Virus record (IMG/VR): IMGVR_UViG_3300034082_003278
Span: 1 to 64,000 of that record
DNA from: a virus
Length of the DNA: 64,000 nucleotides
Direction: 5' to 3' (one strand)
This document shows, one piece after another, positions 55,938-61,710 of this stretch (within the stretch, counting starts at the first letter, position 1; every line of letters begins with the position of its first letter). The position numbers and the translations under genes are program-made. Below the pieces are notes generated by a model, which saw only the letters and a list, made by a program, of their open reading frames with translations, searched no databases and was not told where the DNA came from.

Positions 55938-56252
55938 ATGAATATTCGTTACGAATACATCGGTTGGTGTAATATTGACGGCCATGACAAGGTTTGGGTC
56001 AGTATTCTGATTAAATCAGGCGATAGAAATCAATGGCCTACTTACAATACCTATCTCACTGTTTGGGGTCGGCGTGGCAAAAAACTACAAAGTAAAGTAG
56101 TTGAAACTAATCGACATGAAATGGACAAGTTAATACGTAGCAAAGATAGCAAGAGCTACCTGGAAATTCCAGAGGATAAACTAAATGAAGTATATCCAGA
56201 GTTTCAACAAGACTTGGAAAAGACCGCAGCTTGGTCTATGCTAATGGCATGA
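55938..56252 (+). CDS. WGR-like small protein
   Basis: 104 residues from ATG 55938. YLTVWGRRGKKLQSKVVETNRHEMDKLIRSK resembles part of a WGR domain, a nucleic-acid-binding module. The match is short and tentative. Coupled by ATGA to the next gene. Confidence 0.55.
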   Translation: MNIRYEYIGWCNIDGHDKVWVSILIKSGDRNQWPTYNTYLTVWGRRGKKLQSKVVETNRHEMDKLIRSKDSKSYLEIPEDKLNEVYPEFQQDLEKTAAWSMLMA

Positions 56253-56518
56253 GAATTTATACTAAAGTCATCATACCCGGGCTCTACAAGAACTCGGAAT
56301 ATTATGCTGCACGAAAATGGTGTACCAGGAACATTGGTGCTAGCAACAGTAAGGAAGCAAAAGGTGCTGCTCGTCCTTGGTATGCTAAACGACAGTGGAC
56401 ATATAACCTGGCGCAAGTTGCTCTGCCCAGCAGTCAGGCACCCTCTTTCTATTTTAAAAATCCTGCCCACGCCACCATGTTCCAATTGGTATGGGCAAAA
56501 GAATTTCGGCAAACCTAA
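56249..56518 (+). CDS. Hypothetical basic small protein
   Basis: 89 residues from ATG 56249. ARKWCTRNIG, RPWYAKRQWTYNL, and a C-terminal FYFKNPAHATMFQLVWAKEF that repeats the strand/helix end of neighbouring small proteins. Confidence 0.55.
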   Translation: MRIYTKVIIPGLYKNSEYYAARKWCTRNIGASNSKEAKGAARPWYAKRQWTYNLAQVALPSSQAPSFYFKNPAHATMFQLVWAKEFRQT

Positions 56519-56541
56519 AACCGAAATCGAGCAGATAATGG

Positions 56542-56633
56542 TTGACCAGAATGTGCTCGTTTGTTATAATAAGGTATGCTATAAAAAGCATGTAGTGAAA
56601 CTTAACTTAATCAACTTTAAAAGGCAACATATT
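56542..56633 (+). promoter_or_regulatory. Early-type promoter cassette 11 (long leader)
   Basis: TTGACC 56542-56547, 17-nt spacer, TATAAT 56565-56570. Here 63 bases separate the -10 from ATG, and the leader lacks the AACAGGAG block. Confidence 0.8.
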
Positions 56634-56969
56634 ATGTCGAACGAAAAACTCTTCACCGTAGCTGGTACTGCAACTCAAAATGGCGTTACTAAAGTTCGTT
56701 TCGCCAACGACTTGGTAGCACGTATCAAGATTCTCAACAAGTCTGGTTGTACCAACATCAACTTGGTGGAACTGCCCCAACCCATGACCAAGCTGCAGGC
56801 TTTGCAGCATTTGCAGACCTTGGGCATTACCGATGGTGATGCTGGCTACGCAGTTGCCAACAAACTGTCCGAAAAAGCTCGAATTGCCAAGAGCGCCGAA
56901 GTGCGTGTGGCTGTTAAACCTTCTGCACTCAAGTCTGCCCGTACTGCAAAGGTTGCAGAACAAGCATAA
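56634..56969 (+). CDS. Conserved-type phage protein with basic tail
   Basis: 111 residues from ATG 56634. FTVAGTATQNGVTKVRFANDLVARIKILNKSGCTNINLVELP is globular. The C-terminal KPSALKSARTAKVAEQ is Lys/Ala-rich. Single gene between its promoter and terminator, so probably highly expressed. Confidence 0.65.
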   Translation: MSNEKLFTVAGTATQNGVTKVRFANDLVARIKILNKSGCTNINLVELPQPMTKLQALQHLQTLGITDGDAGYAVANKLSEKARIAKSAEVRVAVKPSALKSARTAKVAEQA

Positions 56970-56992
56970 CCCCAGCCTGGGTCAGCGGCACA

Positions 56993-57025
56993 CAAAAGCG
57001 GCTTTTGGCCGCTTTTATTTTTGAT
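56993..57025 (+). terminator. Intrinsic terminator
   Basis: AAAAGCGG, CTTTTGG loop, CCGCTTTT ATTTTT. Ends the unit of cassette 11. Confidence 0.85.
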
Positions 57026-57051
57026 TTTTAGCACAGCGTCATAATTACTTG

Positions 57052-57309
57052 ATGCTGAAAGACAAAGAATTAGAACAAGTTATGCAGGACCTTATAGTTG
57101 ATATCTGCGAGATCATGTACACACGCGGTTATCGGGAAGTGCCTATTGGCGCACTCATGAGACTTATTGGGGTCAATGCCGAGAATGCAGCAAAGCATGA
57201 CAACGAGCTGTTTCAATTGGATGCAGAATTTGAACAATTGATCAACCAAAAGAAAACCCCTCGTCGAGTCCGGCGTGTCACTGTGCCATCTGGTGTAACC
57301 TTGCATTAA
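57052..57309 (+). CDS. Conserved-type phage protein
   Basis: 85 residues from ATG 57052. VMQDLIVDICEIMYTRGYREVPIGALMRLIGVNAENAAKHD, then a basic KKTPRRVRRVTVPSGVTLH. A possible small DNA-binding protein. No Shine-Dalgarno is obvious. Confidence 0.6.
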   Translation: MLKDKELEQVMQDLIVDICEIMYTRGYREVPIGALMRLIGVNAENAAKHDNELFQLDAEFEQLINQKKTPRRVRRVTVPSGVTLH

Positions 57310-57543
57310 ATGTCTATCAAGAATTCCCGATACAGCGAAGCCCTGTACTTGATAATTGTACGCGACAAAGATGCAGAAAAAATGCTACAAGATTGGTCCC
57401 AACAACACAATGTACCGGTAGCTATAGACAACAATCGTATGAAACTGTTTGAACAGCGCGGTCTAACCCTATTCCAAATGCATTGGAATCATAATTGGAA
57501 CAATGTTACCATATGGGACTGCTGGAATCGACGCCATATCTAA
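57310..57543 (+). CDS. Hypothetical small protein
   Basis: 77 residues, no gap after the previous stop. LYLIIVRDKDAEKMLQDWSQQHNV and LTLFQMHWNHNWNNVTIWDCW, Trp- and Asn-rich end. Unrecognised. Confidence 0.55.
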   Translation: MSIKNSRYSEALYLIIVRDKDAEKMLQDWSQQHNVPVAIDNNRMKLFEQRGLTLFQMHWNHNWNNVTIWDCWNRRHI

Positions 57544-57579
57544 CTTTGCTCTAAAAGTGACAAAATCATTAAATATCTG

Positions 57580-57608
57580 TTGACATAGTCAACACAACAC
57601 TATAAAAT
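57580..57608 (+). promoter_or_regulatory. Strong sigma70 promoter for histone-like gene
   Basis: TTGACA 57580-57585, 17-nt spacer, TAAAAT 57603-57608; an alternative TATAGT lies at ~57611. ATG at 57645 with CAAGGAG site. Different from the TTGACC cassettes. Confidence 0.7.
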
Positions 57609-57644
57609 AGTATAGTACTAAAACTGATAACCAAGGAGAATTAC

Positions 57645-57836
57645 ATGTCAGCAAATCACGACCAACTCAAAGCCGCTTTCGAAACTTATCTTGCCGAAAA
57701 CGAAAAGTTTGCCACCAAAGGTATCAAGGCATCTGCTGCTCGCGCACGTAAGGCCCTGCAGGAAATTTCCAAAGCTGTCAAAGAGCGCAGAAAAGAAATC
57801 ACTGCTGAAAAAGAAGCATTGACTGTTGCAAAATAA
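57645..57836 (+). CDS. Histone H1/Hc1-like DNA-binding protein
   Basis: 63 residues. LKAAFETYLAENEKFATKGIKASAARARKALQEISKAVKERRKEI matches the helical N-terminal module of Hc1-type proteins (as in chlamydiae and Bordetella) without the long basic tail. Probably compacts DNA or alters host nucleoid access. Confidence 0.72.
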   Translation: MSANHDQLKAAFETYLAENEKFATKGIKASAARARKALQEISKAVKERRKEITAEKEALTVAK

Positions 57837-58031
57837 ATGACACATTACAGTTTTGTTCGAACTCTTGTAGAGGATCCCGAACACCCAGGCGAAATATTTT
57901 TGGACCTGGGTGACGAACTGTGCGAGCACATGGGCTGGAAATCAGGCGATACAATAACATGGATCGACAACGGCGACGGCTCATTTACTCTAAAAAAAGC
58001 CGACAGCAAGGACATAAAATCCAATGTTTAA
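57837..58031 (+). CDS. AbrB/SpoVT-like small regulator
   Basis: 64 residues. EIFLDLGDELCEHMGWKSGDTITWIDNGDGSFTLKK is the swapped-hairpin pattern of AbrB-type DNA-binding proteins. Follows the histone-like gene with no gap and overlaps the next start by eight bases. Confidence 0.68.
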   Translation: MTHYSFVRTLVEDPEHPGEIFLDLGDELCEHMGWKSGDTITWIDNGDGSFTLKKADSKDIKSNV

Positions 58032-58413
58032 TTCATTATTTTCTAACTCTGCAGATAGCATGTATACAAGTACTGCGCCCTTAAACAATTCGATAACAAC
58101 AAATTCATTAACAGGCGACCAATACGTTTGGCATACTACAAACGCCCTGGACTCTATTAATATCACCAGCACATTTGATTCGACTGTTCCAACCGGACGT
58201 TTAGATTTAAAAGGTGAAGGCGCCGATATTGTCATCAATAACGTCAGCTTGAACGACACACTAAAAGGCATACAGGAACGACTCAACTTATTGACACCAA
58301 ATACTGCATTGGAATCTGAATGGAATGAATTGCGTGAGCTCGGTGCGCGGTACCGACAATTAGAAGCAGACTTGTTGGCCAAACAAAAAATGTGGGCAAC
58401 TCTACAAAAATAG
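58024..58413 (+). CDS. Conserved-type T4-like phage protein
   Basis: 129 residues. Disordered first third, then LDLKGEGADIVINNVSLNDTLKGIQERLNLLTPN and ELRELGARYRQLEADLLAKQKMWATLQK, a coiled coil. Familiar from T4-like marine phages as a virion-associated or tail-related unknown. Confidence 0.65.
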   Translation: MFNSLFSNSADSMYTSTAPLNNSITTNSLTGDQYVWHTTNALDSINITSTFDSTVPTGRLDLKGEGADIVINNVSLNDTLKGIQERLNLLTPNTALESEWNELRELGARYRQLEADLLAKQKMWATLQK

Positions 58414-58435
58414 AACTGCGTTAAAGTGTGTCCGG

Positions 58436-58448
58436 CATAAATAATTTT
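58436..58448 (+). promoter_or_regulatory. CATAAATA element at start of endonuclease gene
   Basis: CATAAATA 58436-58443, five bases before ATG 58449, no Shine-Dalgarno. Late-type motif, as at 18621 and 60762. Confidence 0.35.
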
Positions 58449-59249
58449 ATGTCTACAAAAAAACTAACGCAGGACGAATTTGTCTCTAGGTGCCAAGAAA
58501 TTTATAAAGATCGATATGATTATGCAAATACAGTCTACATCAATACAAGAAGTAATGTAGTTCTAACTTGCAATCTACACGGGGTCTTTAAAAGAAATGC
58601 TCGAACATTGTTATCAGGGTCCGGTTGCCAACAATGTAAAGATAATTGGTCTGATTACGTTTTGCGTCGAAGGATGACCAATAATGAGTTTATATCTAAA
58701 GCTGAAAAATTGCACAATAATTTTTATGCATACACCAAAACAAATTATGTCAACAGTCGATCTAGCGTAACAATAACTTGTCCTATACACGGTGATTTTG
58801 ATCAAAACGCAAGCGGCCACCTTGAAGGATATGGTTGTAGAAAATGTGGTGATAAGAAACACGGTGATTATAGACCCTGGTTCATAAACACTTATTTTGA
58901 TAGATACCCCGATAAAAAAGATATTCCTGCTACATTATATCTTTTATATAATTCTTCAGAAGATTTTTATAAAATTGGAATTACTACCAAATTAGATGTC
59001 AGAGATCGTATAAAATACATTGCACATTATGATTTTGAAGTTGTTGACACTGTATGCGATACCATGTATAATATAGCATTAGCAGAACAAAAAATTCTGT
59101 CTACTGTAGAAAAATATAAACCTAAAAAAAGATTTGGAGGTTATACTGAATGTTTAAAAAGTTTTGTAGACATACACTTGTATGTCCCGCACAAGGACGG
59201 AATCCTAAACAAGGAGGCAAGGGCAGACAATGACATACGTCGTAACTGA
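58449..59249 (+). CDS. GIY-YIG-like homing endonuclease with zinc-ribbon repeats
   Basis: 266 residues from ATG 58449. Two repeats of the NxRSxVxxxCxxHG...GxGCxxC type (LTCNLHGVF...GCQQCKD, ITCPIHGDF...GCRKCGD) would bind DNA. A GIY-YIG-like nuclease follows: LYLLYNSSEDFYKIGIT, an Arg-containing helix and FGGYTECL with the catalytic Glu. AT-richer than its surroundings, so probably a recent mobile insertion. Its end overlaps the ferredoxin start by 20 bases. Confidence 0.8.
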   Translation: MSTKKLTQDEFVSRCQEIYKDRYDYANTVYINTRSNVVLTCNLHGVFKRNARTLLSGSGCQQCKDNWSDYVLRRRMTNNEFISKAEKLHNNFYAYTKTNYVNSRSSVTITCPIHGDFDQNASGHLEGYGCRKCGDKKHGDYRPWFINTYFDRYPDKKDIPATLYLLYNSSEDFYKIGITTKLDVRDRIKYIAHYDFEVVDTVCDTMYNIALAEQKILSTVEKYKPKKRFGGYTECLKSFVDIHLYVPHKDGILNKEARADNDIRRN

Positions 59250-59562
59250 AAACTGTATTAAATGCAAGTATACCGACTGTGTTGATGTCTGCCCTTAGCT
59301 TGTAGATTGTTTCAAGGAAGGTCCAAACTTCTTGATTATCGATCCTTCGGAATGTATCGACTGTGCTGTGTGTGTTCCCGAATGTCCAGCTGGCGCTATC
59401 TTTGCCGAAGAAGACTTGCCTGAAAACCAACGACATTTTTTGGCTATCAATGCCGAACTGTCCAAGACTTGGTCCATTATTACAAGAAAGAAAGAACCCT
59501 TGCCCGATGCTGTTGAATGGGACGGTAAGCCCAACAAGATCGACCTATTAGATCGTGGTTGA
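59230..59562 (+). pseudogene. fdxA: FdxA-type ferredoxin interrupted by an in-frame TAG
   Basis: The frame reads MTYVVTENCIKCKYTDCVDVCP, then TAG at 59296-59298 and CTT, then VDCFKEGPN...[18 protein letters not shown] to the normal FdxA C-terminus. Removing six bases (TAGCTT) restores the canonical CPVDC spacing. All other ferredoxin Cys are kept. It has a good AAGGAG site. Either broken, read through, or bypassed. An internal TTG at 59332 could yield only the second half. It lies beside a homing endonuclease. Confidence 0.8.
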
Positions 59563-59617
59563 CCGGTAATGTGTTGTTTGTTATAATGTAGTATAATCAC
59601 TAACAAGGAGCACACCT
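59559..59617 (+). promoter_or_regulatory. Early-type promoter/leader cassette 12
   Basis: TTGACC 59559-59564, 17-nt spacer, TATAAT 59582-59587, leader CTAACAAGGAG; 30 bases to the GTG start. The -35 overlaps the ferredoxin stop. Confidence 0.82.
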
Positions 59618-59995
59618 GTGTCGATGCATTTGGAAGGTCCCTGGCTTAGTACCACTGGTAAAAAACGTGCAAAGCCCAAGTTTGCTTCTGCAGAAGCCAA
59701 ACGTCAACACGAGCAGTTGGCAGCAGATTGGCAGCAACTCAAGCAGACGCATACACCCAAGAGGCCTGTGTTTTCAAAATCTTTTACCAACAGCAAGATG
59801 CCCAAAATATCAATTCCGCGCTCAACAGATCACATTCCCAGTCTCAACACCGGGCTAGGGGTAGCAGCACGAGCACCCGACAAAGTCTACACTGGCACCA
59901 AGGTCAAAGGTATTGGTACTATGCACAAGAGCAATGCAGTACCTGTTTTCTCAGATGAGGAAGCGGTTGAGATCAGTACCATGCGCCGTGGCTAA
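59618..59995 (+). CDS. Conserved-type T4-like phage protein
   Basis: 125 residues. GTG 59618 is seven bases after AAGGAG; an ATG at 59624 is possible. LEGPWLSTTGKKRAKPKFASAEAKR start and HKSNAVPVFSDEEAVEISTMRR end are familiar from a T4-like family of unknown function. Basic, mostly disordered middle. Confidence 0.72.
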   Translation: MSMHLEGPWLSTTGKKRAKPKFASAEAKRQHEQLAADWQQLKQTHTPKRPVFSKSFTNSKMPKISIPRSTDHIPSLNTGLGVAARAPDKVYTGTKVKGIGTMHKSNAVPVFSDEEAVEISTMRRG

Positions 59996-60206
59996 CAAAA
60001 AAGACCTTCCTTGGCGTTCCAGAATTGTGTGGACGTCTGATTCTAAATTTCACTGGAATGAAATTTGTGCCCAAGTTATTGAGCAATTTGGCTTGCCTGG
60101 CGACAGGTACTTTGCCGATGTTGGTCTATTAAATATGACTATTATTTTTCAAAATCCACAAGACCTATTACTTTTTAAACTGAAATGGAGCGAATATGAA
60201 CTTTGA
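59988..60206 (+). CDS. Hypothetical small protein (GTG start)
   Basis: 72 residues from GTG 59988 inside the preceding gene (overlap eight bases). WRSRIVWTSDSKFHWNEICAQVIEQFGLPGDRYFADVGLLNMTIIFQNPQDLLLFKLKW repeats the small alpha/beta plan seen elsewhere in this block. Confidence 0.6.
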   Translation: MANKKDLPWRSRIVWTSDSKFHWNEICAQVIEQFGLPGDRYFADVGLLNMTIIFQNPQDLLLFKLKWSEYEL

Positions 60207-60555
60207 ACAAGAACAAATTATGCGTCGTCTTCGAGAAGGTGGCGATTGCCATACATTTGATTTATCAGGACAGGACTTGGATTTTCTCAAGTCCGAGATT
60301 AAGATGTTGCTACATTCGGGGCCGCAGTTGGTTGAGTTTAAGAAGGCCGATGGTTCCGTACGTGTTATGAATTGCACCCTAAGTGATCTTCATGGTGCTA
60401 AGTATACACAGACACCCGTAGTAGAAAATGCCGCTAAAGAACTCAAAACAAAAAAACCAAACGAGGATGTGTGTGCTGTTTGGGACATTAATGCAGGTGC
60501 ATGGCGCAGTTTCAGATGGGATAGACTTATAAGGATAGATTACAAACTTGGGTAA
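60196..60555 (+). CDS. DUF2693-like SH3-barrel phage protein
   Basis: 119 residues. VEFKKADGSVRVMNCTL and EDVCAVWDINAGAWRSFRWDRLIRI match the family signature, in which a small barrel follows a helical start. Probably binds protein or nucleic acid. Its stop overlaps the IF-1 start by eight bases. Confidence 0.7.
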   Translation: MNFEQEQIMRRLREGGDCHTFDLSGQDLDFLKSEIKMLLHSGPQLVEFKKADGSVRVMNCTLSDLHGAKYTQTPVVENAAKELKTKKPNEDVCAVWDINAGAWRSFRWDRLIRIDYKLG

Positions 60556-60766
60556 AGAAGCAGGATTCGTACTGGAAGGCGTTGTGGTAGATCTACTGCC
60601 CAACGCCATGTTTAAAGTACAATTAGACCTACAACAAACTGTAGTGATTGGTGTTATTTCTGGCCGCATGCGCCAAAACAAAATCAAGATACTAACAGGA
60701 GATCGCGTGGAGATTGAGTTCTCTCCGTACGATCTTGCTCGTGGACGTATTATAAAAAGAAAATAA
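60548..60766 (+). CDS. infA: Translation initiation factor IF-1
   Basis: 72 residues, exactly IF-1 length. FVLEGVVVDLLPNAMFKVQLD, VIGVISGRMRQNKIKILTGDRVEIEFSPYDLARGRIIKR aligns throughout with bacterial IF-1 (the GKMR and GDxVxxExSPYDL blocks). TTG start overlapping the upstream gene. IF-1 binds the 30S A site with IF-2 and IF-3. A phage copy is rare and suggests control over initiation. Confidence 0.92.
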   Translation: MGKEAGFVLEGVVVDLLPNAMFKVQLDLQQTVVIGVISGRMRQNKIKILTGDRVEIEFSPYDLARGRIIKRK

Positions 60767-60774
60767 ATATCTAT
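60762..60774 (+). promoter_or_regulatory. AATAAATA element at start of sod gene
   Basis: AATAAATA 60762-60769, five bases before ATG 60775, no Shine-Dalgarno. Lies across the infA stop. Confidence 0.38.
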
Positions 60775-61329
60775 ATGTTACGACCCATTCGCAAAGATAT
60801 CGATTTAGTAGAAGCCAGCACCCGTCCAGCCAAGCTGGAAACCACTCCTTTGCCCTATGCCGAAACAGCATTAGATCCTGTGCTCAGCAAAGCCAGCATT
60901 AATTATCACTACGAGCATCTGGCCAAAGGCTATGCCAAACGCTACAATGCTGGCGAAGGCAATGCTAACTTTAACCGTGCTGGCAGCTTCTTGCACAACA
61001 AGTTCTTCCCACAACTACGTGCCCCAAAAGGTGCCAACCGCCCTAAGGGTGCTGTGTTGGCCTTGATCGAAGAACACTTCAAAACTTACGAAGACTTTCG
61101 AGAAGAATTTAAAAAAACTGCCATGGCTGTACAGGGCAGCGGCTGGGTATATTTGAGCACAGCTGGCACTATTAAAACCATCCCAAATCATCAAGTACGC
61201 ACTGATATCTGTGTGTTAGTGGATTGGTGGGAACACGTTTGGGCCCTGGATTACCAATGGGACAAAGAAAAATACCTGGACAATATTTGGAAAATTATTG
61301 ACTGGGACGTTTGTAACGAGAGACTATGA
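60775..61329 (+). CDS. sodB: Iron/manganese superoxide dismutase
   Basis: 184 residues. Metal ligands His45 (INYHYEH), His74 (FLHNKFF), Asp150 and His154 (VDWWEH) are all present, with the later [19 protein letters not shown]. It turns superoxide into peroxide and oxygen, protecting Fe-S proteins. Coupled by ATGA to erpA. Phage-encoded SODs are uncommon. Metal choice cannot be told. Confidence 0.93.
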   Translation: MLRPIRKDIDLVEASTRPAKLETTPLPYAETALDPVLSKASINYHYEHLAKGYAKRYNAGEGNANFNRAGSFLHNKFFPQLRAPKGANRPKGAVLALIEEHFKTYEDFREEFKKTAMAVQGSGWVYLSTAGTIKTIPNHQVRTDICVLVDWWEHVWALDYQWDKEKYLDNIWKIIDWDVCNERL

Positions 61330-61652
61330 TAACCTTAACAGAAAATGCCATTGCCAAACTGCATGATGTAATAGCAGAAGAAAATAATCCAGCACTTAAA
61401 CTGCGTGTATTTGTACAGGGAGGTGGGTGTTCGGGCATGAGCTACGGCTTTACCCTGGATGAAGAAGTCAACGACGACGATTTTGATCTGAAATTCGGAG
61501 GTGTGCGTGTGCTCATGGACAGCATGAGCAGCGGTTATCTTCAAGGTGCCGAAATTGACTATCAAGAAGATCAATACGGTGCTGCATTCAGCATCAAAAA
61601 CCCTCAAGCGGCCACAACATGTGGTTGCGGGAGCAGTTTCTCCCCCAATTAA
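61326..61652 (+). CDS. erpA: ErpA-like A-type Fe-S carrier
   Basis: 108 residues. Cys35 (GGGCSG), Cys99 and Cys101 (TCGCGSSF). The [17 protein letters not shown] and [15 protein letters not shown] blocks are closer to ErpA than the 3197 copy. Delivers clusters to apo-enzymes. Its pairing with SOD fits protection or rebuilding of Fe-S sites under oxidative stress. Confidence 0.92.
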   Translation: MITLTENAIAKLHDVIAEENNPALKLRVFVQGGGCSGMSYGFTLDEEVNDDDFDLKFGGVRVLMDSMSSGYLQGAEIDYQEDQYGAAFSIKNPQAATTCGCGSSFSPN

Positions 61653-61680
61653 CCATTTGTGCGCCAGAATCTATTTTCGG

Positions 61681-61710
61681 TAAATACACCGACAACAAGG
61701 ATTCTGGTTC
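61681..61710 (+). promoter_or_regulatory. TAAATAC late-type box before fibre gene
   Basis: GTAAATAC at 61680-61687, then a 23-base leader with ACAAGGA before ATG 61711. Related to the boxes at 5223 and 18621. Confidence 0.35.
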
